This document shows positions 1 through 9,588 of a DNA stretch of 64,000 nt, piece after piece. The notes below the pieces were generated by a model that had not been told where the DNA came from, did not search any database, and saw only the letters and a list, made by a program, of their open reading frames with translations. Each line of letters opens with the position of its first letter. Position 1 is the first letter of the stretch. The position numbers and the translations under genes were made by a program. The DNA comes from Pseudomonadota bacterium (GTDB taxonomy: Bacteria > Pseudomonadota > Gammaproteobacteria > Steroidobacterales > GCA-2729495), in assembly GCA_963204745.1 (NCBI GenBank), contig CAUJHF010000020.1, forward strand, positions 124,001 through 188,000, in the 5' to 3' direction.

Positions 1-255
1 AGGGACGATGTGGTGCGCGCCATCAGCTTTGCCGTCGACCATCACCTGTCGGGGCTCTACAACCTCTTCAATGACATTCCGGAAAACAAGGCAGACTTCT
101 TTGCCCGGGTTGCACAACGTGAAGGTCTGGAACCGGTGATCTGGCTGGGCGTATTCAAGGGCCCGCGCGGTGTGTCCAATGCGAAGCTCAAACAGGCCGG
201 ATTCAGCTTCGCAGATCCGCTCGGCAAGCGAGAGAGCGAAATCCTGCTCGCATGA
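1..255 (+). CDS. NAD-dependent epimerase/dehydratase (SDR) family protein, C-terminal part (5' end outside window)
   Basis: Open frame from window start; C-terminal sequence RAISFAVDHHLSGLYNLFNDIP...GFSFADPLGKRESEILLA fits the substrate-binding end of extended SDRs. Confidence 0.5.
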   Translation, partial: RDDVVRAISFAVDHHLSGLYNLFNDIPENKADFFARVAQREGLEPVIWLGVFKGPRGVSNAKLKQAGFSFADPLGKRESEILLA

Positions 256-276
256 TCCGATCCGCTGTCGTGGTCA

Positions 277-597
277 TCAATCAGACGGCGGCAGTATTCC
301 GGCGAGTTGTGCATGATCATGCCTGAGTCGGCGTATGCCGGCCCACAGGGCCAGTCCGGTACTGATCAACTTTAGTGCCCGTCCGCGGCCTGCTATCGCA
401 AGCGTGACCAGTATGGATCCGACCACCAGCACACCGGGCATCGTCGTCAGCTGCTGCGCAATGCGGATGCCACGCTGAACACCGCCCAGCTGTTCCTCGA
501 TATGGCTGATTTCCCAGCAAAGCTGCTCGCGCTGGCTGGCGCAACGCTGCAACAGCATCGCGCGCCGCTGTTCGGGACTGGAAATACCAGCGTGCAT
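277..597 (-). CDS. YqjK-like small membrane-associated protein
   Basis: 106 aa ORF directly downstream of yqjE-like and yqjD-like ORFs on the same strand; one hydrophobic segment (PGVLVVGSILVTLAIAG). Confidence 0.45.
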   Translation of the reverse strand: MHAGISSPEQRRAMLLQRCASQREQLCWEISHIEEQLGGVQRGIRIAQQLTTMPGVLVVGSILVTLAIAGRGRALKLISTGLALWAGIRRLRHDHAQLAGILPPSD

Positions 598-1097
598 TAT
601 CGGTCTCTCATCCCGCCCCTCAGGCGGTCGCTGTCTTTTTTCAGCTCACCCAGTGTGTCGGCGAGCAGCGGTGGCTTGCGGCGCAGTTGACTGGCCAGTT
701 TCCAGCCTCCCAGGCTTGCCATCAGGAAGAAAAAAGCCGTGACCAGGACAGATACGAGGATTCGCTGGCTGTCCCAAAACGCAAAGATCAGCGACAGGCC
801 GGCCAGCAGGCACCCCATCGCGGCAAAGAAGATCGTGAAAAAGCCGATAGCCAGCAAACCGGCGGCACGGCGAACCTCGACCTGCAGTTCAAGGGTCAGC
901 AGTTCGAGGCGCGTCTGGCCCACATCGATAAGCGACGCCAGGACGTTGCTTATCGACCGAAGCAGTTTGCTGATCGGGCCGCCGGCTGAAGGCGTGCTGT
1001 TTTCCATGACTGGTGCTTCCGCAACAGGTGTCAACGCCGGTTCAGCAGGATCCCGAGCAGCAGGCCGAGACCGGCAGCCATTCCAACCGCCTGCCAC
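597..1097 (-). CDS. YqjE-like phage holin family membrane protein
   Basis: SKLLRSISNVLASLIDVGQTRLELLTLELQVEVRRAAGLL followed by two TM segments, typical of the YqjE/holin-like family. Confidence 0.7.
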   Translation of the reverse strand: MAGGWNGCRSRPAARDPAEPALTPVAEAPVMENSTPSAGGPISKLLRSISNVLASLIDVGQTRLELLTLELQVEVRRAAGLLAIGFFTIFFAAMGCLLAGLSLIFAFWDSQRILVSVLVTAFFFLMASLGGWKLASQLRRKPPLLADTLGELKKDSDRLRGGMRDR

Positions 1098-1342
1098 GGG
1101 TTCTTGTGTACATATTCATCTGCTGATTCTGCAGCCTGCTTTGCCTGATCAGTCGTCTTCTTCTGGATTTCTGACAACCTTGCTTTGGCCTGATTCACCG
1201 AGGCCCTTGCCCGTGCGCGGACAACATCTATTTTTTCACCGGTCTGGCTTGCCGTAGCCTGCAACAGCGCTTCCGCATCTTCGATGACCGTCTGCAAATC
1301 GCTGAACAGCTTGTCTTTCGTTACCCTTTCCATATCCGTCAT
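1031..1342 (-). CDS. DUF883 (YqjD/ElaB) family ribosome/membrane-associated protein
   Basis: DLQTVIEDAEALLQATASQTGEKIDVVRARARASVNQAK...ADEYVHKNPWQAVGMAAGLGLLLGILLNRR is the classic DUF883 pattern with a C-terminal TM. Confidence 0.85.
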   Translation of the reverse strand: MTDMERVTKDKLFSDLQTVIEDAEALLQATASQTGEKIDVVRARARASVNQAKARLSEIQKKTTDQAKQAAESADEYVHKNPWQAVGMAAGLGLLLGILLNRR

Positions 1343-1473
1343 GTTGGTATGCTCCGTAGGTCTGGCTCTTCAGTGTACATGAGATGCAATCGGCACTGCC
1401 CGGACCGGCACTTGTGCTTTGCTGCATACTCCGCAGCGGGATGCGCTTCAGGGATGATGTCCGCGGAGGATTT

Positions 1474-3372
1474 ATGCGATTTTCTCATGTGTTTGGCGCC
1501 CTGGCGGCAGGGTTTCTCGTTGCGCAGAGCGGCATCGCGCAAAGCGCCCCGGATGGCGAAACTGCCCAGCAGCCCCGGCTGTCCGATGCGACGGCGCGCC
1601 TGATCGTCAAACTCAGGCCTGCCGAAGGCACCAGCACCCGCGTTCAGGCACTTGCCCTCAGCGACAGCACAGCGGATCGCGTCAGCGCGCTCGGCCAGCG
1701 TAAAGGTCTTTCACAGCGTGCGGCGCGGAGTCTGGGCGGTGACATGAGCGTGGTCCTTCTGGACAAGCCTCTTGCGGGTACGGAACTGGAGACAACTCTC
1801 CTTTCACTGCGCGCCGATCCGGAAGTTGAGTTTGTCGAGATCGATCAGCGCCGCTACGCACAGGCGGTGCCCACTGATCCGCTGTATGCGGACCAGTGGT
1901 ACCTGCAGGCCGATCAGGTATCAGCCGTAAATTTTACGGCGGCCTGGGATCTGACGACCGGCATCTCCGACACGGTCGTTGCAGTACTCGATACGGGCGT
2001 GCGCTTTGATCATCCTGATCTGGGGCGATATGGCACCGACCCGGGTGGCCGGTTGCTGCCCGGCTATGATTTTGTCTCCGGGGAGTCCGCCAGCAGTTTT
2101 GTCGGTGCAAATGATGGCAACGGATGGGATGCCGATGCTTCTGATCCGGGTGACTGGGTTCGCGATGAAGACCCGGCGGGTCCTTTGGCCGATTGCGATG
2201 AACACGACAGTTCCTGGCACGGTACGCGTGTTGCCGGCATGCTGGGTGCGATTACGGACAACAATACGGGCATTGCGGGTGCCACCTGGAACGCGCGCAT
2301 CCTGCCGGTTCGCGTATTGGGCAAGTGCGGTGGCTATGACTCCGACATCATCGCTGGAATGCGTTGGGCTGCCGGATTGAGTGTTCCGGGTGCACAGGCC
2401 AACCCGACGCCGGCGAAAATCCTGAATCTGAGTCTCGGTGGCACCGGCAACTGCAGCAGCAGCTATCGGCAGACGATAACGGCATTGACCGCAGCTGGCG
2501 TGCTGGTGGTGGCTGCTGCCGGTAACACGGATGGCGAGGCCGTGGAAACGCCGGCAAATTGTGCAGGCGTATTGGCTGTAGCTGGCCTGCGACAGGTTGG
2601 CAGCAAGGTTGGCTATAGCAGTCTGGGCCCGGAAGTCGGCATTGCCGCCCCGGCTGGCAATTGTGTCAACATCGGTGCCGGACAGCCCTGCCTTTTTGCG
2701 CTGACCACGACTTCCAACACCGGGTTGACCTCGCCCGCGCTCTATACCTACAGGGCCAGCATCGGCACGAGTTTTTCGGCACCAATCGTTGCGGCCATCG
2801 CCGGTCTGATGCATGCGGTGAATGGGGAGTTGGCCAACAGCGAGATGATTGCGCGCATCAAGTCGGGCGCCCGGCCCTTTCCAGCGCCTGATCCGGCCAT
2901 TCCAACTTGCCCCGCGCTGGACAGCCTGACAGCGCAGTGCAATTGCACGACCACGACCTGCGGTGCCGGAATGGCTGATGCGCCTGGAGCTGTGAGTGAA
3001 GCCTTGCGACCGATTGCACGCGTTGTTGATCCGGGCAGCGCCAGGGCTGGCGAAACCATAACCCTGGACGGCTCCACCAGTGGCGCGGCCCGCGGACGCA
3101 GTGTGGCCAGCTATGCGTGGAGCGTGTCGGGCGGCATGGCAGAGATCATCGGTACCAGCACTGCTGCGACGGCTACGCTGCAGATTTCGGCAGCGGGGCC
3201 CGTGGGCGTGCTGTTGACGGTTACTGACGACATTGGTGCCGAAGATTATGCCGGGGTCACCGTAAATGCGGCTGCCAGTGGCGGCGGTGGCGGTGGACTG
3301 ATCCACCCGCTGCTGCTTGTTATTCTGCTTGCGGCCGGTCTGCGCCGTCGGCGCCAACCGGTGCACCGCTAG
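1474..3372 (+). CDS. Secreted S8 (subtilisin-like) serine peptidase with C-terminal GlyGly-CTERM-like sorting tail
   Basis: Catalytic motifs VAVLDTG, HGTRVAGM, GTSFSAPIVAAIAG; signal peptide MRFSHVFGALAAGFLVAQSGIAQS; C-terminus SGGGGGGLIHPLLLVILLAAGLRRRRQPVHR. Start at 1474 preferred over ORF start 1384 (upstream cggagga). Confidence 0.9.
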   Translation: MRFSHVFGALAAGFLVAQSGIAQSAPDGETAQQPRLSDATARLIVKLRPAEGTSTRVQALALSDSTADRVSALGQRKGLSQRAARSLGGDMSVVLLDKPLAGTELETTLLSLRADPEVEFVEIDQRRYAQAVPTDPLYADQWYLQADQVSAVNFTAAWDLTTGISDTVVAVLDTGVRFDHPDLGRYGTDPGGRLLPGYDFVSGESASSFVGANDGNGWDADASDPGDWVRDEDPAGPLADCDEHDSSWHGTRVAGMLGAITDNNTGIAGATWNARILPVRVLGKCGGYDSDIIAGMRWAAGLSVPGAQANPTPAKILNLSLGGTGNCSSSYRQTITALTAAGVLVVAAAGNTDGEAVETPANCAGVLAVAGLRQVGSKVGYSSLGPEVGIAAPAGNCVNIGAGQPCLFALTTTSNTGLTSPALYTYRASIGTSFSAPIVAAIAGLMHAVNGELANSEMIARIKSGARPFPAPDPAIPTCPALDSLTAQCNCTTTTCGAGMADAPGAVSEALRPIARVVDPGSARAGETITLDGSTSGAARGRSVASYAWSVSGGMAEIIGTSTAATATLQISAAGPVGVLLTVTDDIGAEDYAGVTVNAAASGGGGGGLIHPLLLVILLAAGLRRRRQPVHR

Positions 3373-5249
3373 CGATAACCCTGAGCCTGCAGCTGGAACA
3401 GGTGGGCATAGCGGCCATTCATCTCCAGCAGTTCGGCATGGGTGCCATATTCGGTGATGCGGCCATACTCGATAACCGCGATCCGGTCGGCCTGACGCAC
3501 TGTAGAAAACCGGTGTGAGATGAGAATCGACATCCGGCCCGCAGTATGTTCCCGAAAATATTCGAAGAGTTCTGCCTCGGCTGCAGCATCCATCGAGGCC
3601 GTGGGCTCATCCAGTATCAGTACATCCGCCGAAACCCGCATGAAGGCCCGCGACAGGGCAACCTTCTGCCATTGCCCGGTGGAAAGCTCTTTGCCGCCAC
3701 GGAACCAGCTGCCGAGCTGGGTCGCAAAGCCCCGTTCCAGCCGCTCGATGAAACTCATGGCCATACCCTTGCGCGCCGATTCTTCCCAGCGACTTTCATC
3801 TGCGTAGGCTTCTACATCGCCAGCGCCGATATTCTCACCGACGGTGAACTGATAGCGGTTGAAGTCCTGGAAGATCACCGCAATCTGCCTGCGCAGCGCC
3901 TCGCGATCCCATTTGCGGATCTCCAGCCCATGCAAGGAGACGACCCCGGAGTCTGGTTGATAAAGTCCGCATAAGATCTTGATAAGTGTTGATTTGCCAG
4001 CGCCATTCTCGCCCACAAGAGCGAGGCTTTCTCCTGGCCGTATATGCAGGTTGATATCGCTCAGCGTCGGCGCGGTCGCACCCGGGTAGGTGAATGACAC
4101 ATGCTCGAAACGCACCCCATCGCTGCGATCCGGGCCGTGGCTCAGCGTCCCCCAGCGATATACCGGCGCCTGCTCCAGATATTCATACAGATTGGTCAGG
4201 TACAGGTTGTCTTCATACATTCCGCCAATCGATGCAAGGCTGGCGGAGACCGCGCCCTGTCCTTGCTTGAACAGCAGCAAGTACATGGTCATCTCACCGA
4301 TGGTGATCAAGCCCTGAACAGCGCTGACGGCGATCCAGCCATAGGCACCATAGAGCACGCCAGTCCCAAACAGGCTGAGCAGCAGGCCCCAGGTTTCGCG
4401 CTTGAGGGTAAGTGCCTTGTCCTCGCTGTAGATCTTCGTGAAGATCTGCTTGTAGCGCCCGAGCAGTAGCGGGCCGAGCTGGAACAGCTGGACTTCCTTG
4501 GCGTTGTCGTCCCGCGCAAGGACGGTCTCCAGATAGAACTGCAATCGCGATTCAGGGGCGCGGATGCGGAATAACCTGAAGGTATCTCCGGAGAACTTGG
4601 TTTCGGCCACAAATGAAGGCAGTCCCGCGAAGATCAGCAGTGCCATGGCCCATGGCGAGAACTGGGCCAGCAAGAAGCCAAAGCTCACCAGTGACACAAG
4701 CTGCTGGAACAGTCCGAAATTGCGCATCACCAGGCTGAGGGGCCGGCTGGATGCTTCGCGTCGGGCACGGGTCAGCTTGTCGTAAAAACCGGCGTCTTCA
4801 AACTGCGTCAAATCGAGCGTCAGGGCTTTCTCCAGAATCATCTCGTTGACGCGCTGACCAAGTTGCGCCCGCAGGAGCGACTGGCAGGCACTGATGCCGC
4901 GCTGTGCTGCGCCCAGCAGCGCTATGACGGCAGCCTCCAGAACAACCAGTTGCAGAACGTGCACATAGACGGGCGCAGCCCCGGCCTTCACCAGGCCCAT
5001 CTGCAGGACGATTGCATCGATGACCAGCTTGCCGACCCACGCAGCAACAGCCGGCAGTACGCCGCTGGCAATGGTCAGTGCGGCCAGCGCCAGCGCCAGC
5101 TGGCGGTTAGTCTCCCAGACCAGCCGGATGGCTCGCCCGCTGTAGCGGAGTACCGACAGGTTGAGGCCAAGCTTGTTCAGCAGGCCGGGCGGTGGCGGCG
5201 GTGCGGGCCCGGGAGCAGGCCCGTGAGGACTCCATGTGCTGCGGGTCAT
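3369..5249 (-). CDS. ABC transporter, fused permease/ATP-binding exporter
   Basis: N-terminal TM region; Walker A GENGAGKST, signature LSTGQWQ, Walker B VLILDEPTASMD. Confidence 0.9.
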   Translation of the reverse strand: MTRSTWSPHGPAPGPAPPPPPGLLNKLGLNLSVLRYSGRAIRLVWETNRQLALALAALTIASGVLPAVAAWVGKLVIDAIVLQMGLVKAGAAPVYVHVLQLVVLEAAVIALLGAAQRGISACQSLLRAQLGQRVNEMILEKALTLDLTQFEDAGFYDKLTRARREASSRPLSLVMRNFGLFQQLVSLVSFGFLLAQFSPWAMALLIFAGLPSFVAETKFSGDTFRLFRIRAPESRLQFYLETVLARDDNAKEVQLFQLGPLLLGRYKQIFTKIYSEDKALTLKRETWGLLLSLFGTGVLYGAYGWIAVSAVQGLITIGEMTMYLLLFKQGQGAVSASLASIGGMYEDNLYLTNLYEYLEQAPVYRWGTLSHGPDRSDGVRFEHVSFTYPGATAPTLSDINLHIRPGESLALVGENGAGKSTLIKILCGLYQPDSGVVSLHGLEIRKWDREALRRQIAVIFQDFNRYQFTVGENIGAGDVEAYADESRWEESARKGMAMSFIERLERGFATQLGSWFRGGKELSTGQWQKVALSRAFMRVSADVLILDEPTASMDAAAEAELFEYFREHTAGRMSILISHRFSTVRQADRIAVIEYGRITEYGTHAELLEMNGRYAHLFQLQAQGYR

Positions 5250-5291
5250 GGAGGAGCTAAAGCGCGCTCAGAGCCCGCGAAGGCCCCGATT

Positions 5292-7049
5292 TCAGGGCGC
5301 GATTCCGGAAGGTCCGGGAGGCTTGCCGAACAGGGCCTTGAAGCCGGCCAGATCGGCGAAGTTGACGATTCCGCCGCTGCCATTGAGATCGCCATTCGCA
5401 TTCGTGGTTCCAAACATCGCTTTGAAGGCGGCCAGATCGGCAAAATTTACGATTCCGCCGCTGTTATCCAGATCGCCATCGCAGATGTTGCCATAACCAT
5501 CGCCGTCCGTATCGCGCTGACTGTTGCCACCCGCATCCGGCAAGAGCGGACCATTGGCGGCATAGATGCAGTTGTCCTGCTCGTCGTAAGCGCCATCAGC
5601 ATCTGAATCGGCGAGCAGCTGCCAGGCGAGACCGTAATCCCATCTGAATGATCCAACCGGCATCACGCGCAATGCATACTGTGCGCCGGCCGGAACGATC
5701 ATCCAGATATTTTCGGTATTCTCAACGGTACTCTGTGAAGCAACAACGACCGGGCTGCCGTCCCCACCCAGGTCGATGACCTCGATATTCAGATCGTGCA
5801 GCGTCGCGGCAGGATTGAAATTGTTTGCCGATCCACCATTGATATCCAGATTCCAGACCAGTGCAGCAGTCAGCAGACGTGGCTTTGCATCGACGGGCAG
5901 CGGATAGGTGGCGGTCGAGTTGCTGCCTGAAGCACCGCCAAAGGCAGGATCATAGTCAAAACCGCGACTGGCGACGCTGCCGCCGGCATTGCCGTCTTCT
6001 GTGCTGCCCTGTTCACCACCGGCAAGGATCCAGTAGCTGTTGTGGACATTCAGCTGCCCGGCACCATAGCGACGATCCAGGCCATTACCGGTCTGGTCTG
6101 CAATGCTGGACCGGTAATTGAGCAGATCGGTGGAAGTGCTGTCATGCGTGACACGATCGGCGCCCGCCATCAACGCGGCCTTGAGGACTTCTGAACGTTC
6201 GGCATTGCGGACCAGGATCCCGGCCCGGTTCGTCATGCCCGTGCTGACAGGATCATTCGACCATGCCGGGTTGTCGTGCCCTGCCTGCGCCAGCATGCCC
6301 ACGGCTGACGCAATGCGCGGCGCAGCCGTGCTCGTGTAGTCCGACGGATCAACCAGATCCGGACGAGTTCGCCCGGCCGTGTATGTTTCATCCAGCGCAA
6401 CCGAACCGACCTGTGTCTGACCATCTGTACGGCCGGTGGCAATCACGTTGTAGGCCGACCCGAGCATGGCTACATAACTCGTGCCGGCACCATTACCCAG
6501 ACCCACAACCTGAAGATATTCGTCGGTCTCAACCAGCCAGTCCACGCGTCGTAGCACATAGCTCTCGGCGCCCGGTGCGCTGCCAACATAGCTGTGATTG
6601 GCCACACGGCTGGTCGATGACAGCGGCCGGCTGCCACCGCTCCCCAGGATCGTAAGAAGTGCACCACCACCCATCCAGTCGTTTGCGGAGAAGGCCGTGA
6701 TAGTGCTGACGCCCGGCGCGATCGAACGCATGTTGCCGTAAAAACTGCCACCGACACTGGTCGCATGACTGGAATAGAGTCCGGTCGGGGCGCCAGAGGC
6801 ATTGCTGATTGTCTTGCCGACAAACTCTGCATTGGCCGGATCAGGGAACCACGCCTCCTGGCCGTTGACCTGGGTACTGCCCTCCACCTGGGTAACCCGT
6901 ATCCCGGTGCCATCCGGGGTTGCAACACCCAGCTGCTGCTGCAGCTTCGTATAGCCGATATCTGCCCGATAGTCTGCTGCAGCGACTGCGGGAAGCAGCG
7001 CGAGTACGGCAAAGTACAGGAGGATCGGTAACTGGCCATGCTGGTACAT
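5292..7049 (-). CDS. S8-like secreted protein with thrombospondin type-3-like and tandem dockerin-like Ca-binding repeats at C-terminus
   Basis: Signal peptide; SHATSVGG and TSTAAPRIASAVG resemble S8 His and Ser motifs; C-terminus DTDGDGYGNICDGDLDNSGGIVNFADLAAFKAMFG...NGDLNGSGGIVNFADLAGFKALFGKPPGPSG. Confidence 0.75.
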   Translation of the reverse strand: MYQHGQLPILLYFAVLALLPAVAAADYRADIGYTKLQQQLGVATPDGTGIRVTQVEGSTQVNGQEAWFPDPANAEFVGKTISNASGAPTGLYSSHATSVGGSFYGNMRSIAPGVSTITAFSANDWMGGGALLTILGSGGSRPLSSTSRVANHSYVGSAPGAESYVLRRVDWLVETDEYLQVVGLGNGAGTSYVAMLGSAYNVIATGRTDGQTQVGSVALDETYTAGRTRPDLVDPSDYTSTAAPRIASAVGMLAQAGHDNPAWSNDPVSTGMTNRAGILVRNAERSEVLKAALMAGADRVTHDSTSTDLLNYRSSIADQTGNGLDRRYGAGQLNVHNSYWILAGGEQGSTEDGNAGGSVASRGFDYDPAFGGASGSNSTATYPLPVDAKPRLLTAALVWNLDINGGSANNFNPAATLHDLNIEVIDLGGDGSPVVVASQSTVENTENIWMIVPAGAQYALRVMPVGSFRWDYGLAWQLLADSDADGAYDEQDNCIYAANGPLLPDAGGNSQRDTDGDGYGNICDGDLDNSGGIVNFADLAAFKAMFGTTNANGDLNGSGGIVNFADLAGFKALFGKPPGPSGIAP

Positions 7050-7140
7050 GGTCTCGATAGTAGATCAACAGGGCTCCTGTGTGGGAGCCGGAACGCCCAA
7101 TGACAGCAGCTTATGTAACGGCGCGGCATAATCCATTGCC

Positions 7141-8013
7141 ATGGCAATACCCGAAATCACACGCTTTGCGCCAAGTCCCACCGGCGGTCTGCATCTCGGG
7201 CACGCCTATTCGGCGCGGCTGGCGCATGCGGTCGCCCGGGACACCGGCGGCAGTTTCCTGCTGCGCATCGAAGACATCGATACAGTCCGGTGCCGGCCGG
7301 AATACACAGCGCAGATCATCGATGAGCTGAAATGGCTGGGGCTCGACTGGGACGGCCCGGTGCGGCACCAGTCCGAACGCATCGCTGATTATCGCCGCGA
7401 AATTGCCGGCCTCACCGCCCGCGGCCTGACCTATCCCTGCTTCTGCACGCGTCGGGATATCGCCGATGAAATTTCACGCATGCAGTCGGCGCCGCAAGGA
7501 CCTGAGGGTCCGTTGTATCCGGGAATCTGCCGGAAACTCGACGAAAGCGAGCGAGCCATGCGGCTTGCTGCCGGCGAGCCACATGCCATCCGTCTGAATA
7601 TTGCAGCCTGCATCGAGACTCTCGCTGCACCGTTGGATGGCTTTGTGGAAACCGGTCGCGGCGCGGCCGGACAGACCGGACTGATCGCGCCGCAACCAGG
7701 GATACTCGGCGATATCGTGCTCGGACGTCGTGATGTTGGCGTCAGCTATCACCTGGCTGTCGTGATCGACGACCATGATCAGGGCGTGACACTCGTAACC
7801 CGGGGTGATGACCTGTTTATGGCAACCCATGTCCAGCGGCTACTGCAGGCTGTGCTGGGTTTCGCGGCACCACGTTACCGCCATCACCGCCTGATTCGCG
7901 ATGCCAGCGGGCGTCGTCTGGCAAAAAGGGATCAGGCTCAGACGCTCGCTGCATTACGCGCATCCGGGGTCTCGCCTGCAGCAGTACGCGCCTCGCTACG
8001 TCTGAACCAGTAG
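7141..8013 (+). CDS. gluQ: Glutamyl-Q tRNA(Asp) synthetase
   Basis: RFAPSPTGGLHLGHAYSARLAHAVARD, CFCTRRDI, and KRDQAQTL at the KMSKS position; short (about 290 aa) GluRS-like catalytic core. Confidence 0.93.
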   Translation: MAIPEITRFAPSPTGGLHLGHAYSARLAHAVARDTGGSFLLRIEDIDTVRCRPEYTAQIIDELKWLGLDWDGPVRHQSERIADYRREIAGLTARGLTYPCFCTRRDIADEISRMQSAPQGPEGPLYPGICRKLDESERAMRLAAGEPHAIRLNIAACIETLAAPLDGFVETGRGAAGQTGLIAPQPGILGDIVLGRRDVGVSYHLAVVIDDHDQGVTLVTRGDDLFMATHVQRLLQAVLGFAAPRYRHHRLIRDASGRRLAKRDQAQTLAALRASGVSPAAVRASLRLNQ

Positions 8014-8624
8014 CGACCTATCTCGGCACTGCCCCCCATGAACAGCGGCATGCCACGGCTGATTTTGGAGTCGCAGGCGGTCTCCTCGAGTTCAGGCGCG
8101 AAGTAGCGGCCAAGAGTCGTACGACGGATTCGTCGCGGACCAATCGGCCAGCGATCCCACCAGCCACGACGGCCAAAATGCAGCAGTATGTAGTCGCCGT
8201 CCGGGGCCAGCCAGGAGAGGATTTGCCGCTTGTAAGCCGGACGCAGGACATCTGGCAGGCCGTGCAGGCATCCGACATCGAGAATCACCTCGAAGGGCCC
8301 AGGGTGGGCAAGCCGGGTCGCATCAGACGTGACATCGCCCTGGGCCACGGTTACATCAAGACCCGCCCGCTTTGCCCGCTCACTTGCCAGGCGTACCGCC
8401 TGCGGCATGAAGTCGAGAGCCGTCACCTTGTAGCCGCGCTCGGCAAGCCACAGCGAATAGGTGCCGGCACCGCAGCCCAGGTCCAGTGCCCTGCCCGGCG
8501 ACTTCCGCGCCTGCAATGCCCGGCCCAGCAGCGCCGGTGGTTCCACCTCATGCCAGGGCAGATCTTCAGCGCGATGGGCACGCGCATACAGTCGCTCAAA
8601 AATCCGGCGGTCCTGCTGGCTCAT
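7938..8624 (-). CDS. Class I SAM-dependent methyltransferase
   Basis: ALDLGCGAGTYSLWLAERGYKVTALDFMPQAV motif I; VILDVGCLHGL. Confidence 0.85.
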   Translation of the reverse strand: MSQQDRRIFERLYARAHRAEDLPWHEVEPPALLGRALQARKSPGRALDLGCGAGTYSLWLAERGYKVTALDFMPQAVRLASERAKRAGLDVTVAQGDVTSDATRLAHPGPFEVILDVGCLHGLPDVLRPAYKRQILSWLAPDGDYILLHFGRRGWWDRWPIGPRRIRRTTLGRYFAPELEETACDSKISRGMPLFMGGSAEIGRYWFRRSEARTAAGETPDARNAASV

Positions 8625-8752
8625 GTCGTCAGCAACTCCTCATCGGTCACAGCTTGTATACGCACGGCCGTGATCTTGTATTCGGGACACCGGATCGATA
8701 CCGGTCCACTGCCGGAGGTCAGCATCAACTGACCCCGGGCGAGTTGATCGCC
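8621..8752 (-). pseudogene. Possible C-terminal remnant of a molybdopterin oxidoreductase
   Basis: Hand translation of the minus strand between in-frame TAA (8753-8755) and TGA (8621-8623): GDQLARGQLMLTSGSGPVSIRCPEYKITAVRIQAVTDEELLTT. The PVS...PEYK.TAVRI segment resembles C-termini of molybdopterin-dinucleotide-binding domains. Confidence 0.3.
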
Positions 8753-9037
8753 TTACTGTCCATCCCCTGTCGCACCCCTGTGGCAGACTATGCCAGTCCC
8801 ATTATCCCGCGCGAGTCGCTGTGCCACCATGCCCGAAATGCAAACGTCGGATCCAGGCCCCAGGCGGTACCGGGCGCAGATAAAAAGCCGGGCAAGCTTC
8901 GGTTTCGGCCAGCGCGTCAAACGGGACCCCGCACTTCGCCAGCCTCTGCGATCTGATGCTGAACTGCGCTGATGGCGAGTCCGTTAATCTGGTGCGGGAC
9001 TGGCTGAACCGGCGACCACTGGCAGAGAGCTAAACAC

Positions 9038-9574
9038 ATGGCCATACATGAAATTCTGAAAATGGGCGATCCGCGACTGCTCCGGATTGCGCAGCCGGTC
9101 ATTCAGTTCAACGTGTCTGCGCTGGAAGAACTGATCCGTGACATGTTCGAAACGATGACCGCTGCAGACGGGGTTGGCCTGGCCGCCCCGCAGATCGGGG
9201 TGGACCTGGCTGTCGTGGTCATGGGCTTCGACAGCAACGACCGCTATCCGGATGCGCCCGCGGTGCCGGAAACAATCCTCATCAATCCGGTGATCGAGCC
9301 GCTGGGACCGGAGGAGGAAGAGGACTGGGAAGGCTGCCTGTCAGTACCCGGCATGAACGGCGTGGTGCCCCGTTTCAGCCGCATCCGCTACCGGGGTTTC
9401 GATGCGCAGGGCCAGACCATCGATCGCGTCGCAGAGGGCTTTCACGCCCGCGTCGTGCAACACGAGTGCGATCATCTGATCGGCAAACTGTACCCGATGC
9501 GGATTCGCGATTTCAGCCGCTTCGGGTACAGCTCCGCCCTCTTTCCGGATCCGGCCACACAGCCGCGGGACTGA
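9038..9574 (+). CDS. def: Peptide deformylase
   Basis: [18 protein letters not shown] and QHECDHLIG motifs all present. Confidence 0.95.
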   Translation: MAIHEILKMGDPRLLRIAQPVIQFNVSALEELIRDMFETMTAADGVGLAAPQIGVDLAVVVMGFDSNDRYPDAPAVPETILINPVIEPLGPEEEEDWEGCLSVPGMNGVVPRFSRIRYRGFDAQGQTIDRVAEGFHARVVQHECDHLIGKLYPMRIRDFSRFGYSSALFPDPATQPRD

Positions 9575-9588
9575 CCGGCAGCAGCGTC

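Noticed and set aside
597-1342. YqjE/DUF883 genes as a phage holin remnant
   Set aside because: The order DUF883-YqjE-YqjK is a common chromosomal housekeeping arrangement; the holin label is only a family name.
1921-3366. 481-aa ORF on minus strand
   Set aside because: Antisense to the S8 protease gene, low-complexity Arg/Gly/Ala composition, no domain-like motifs; typical high-GC shadow ORF.
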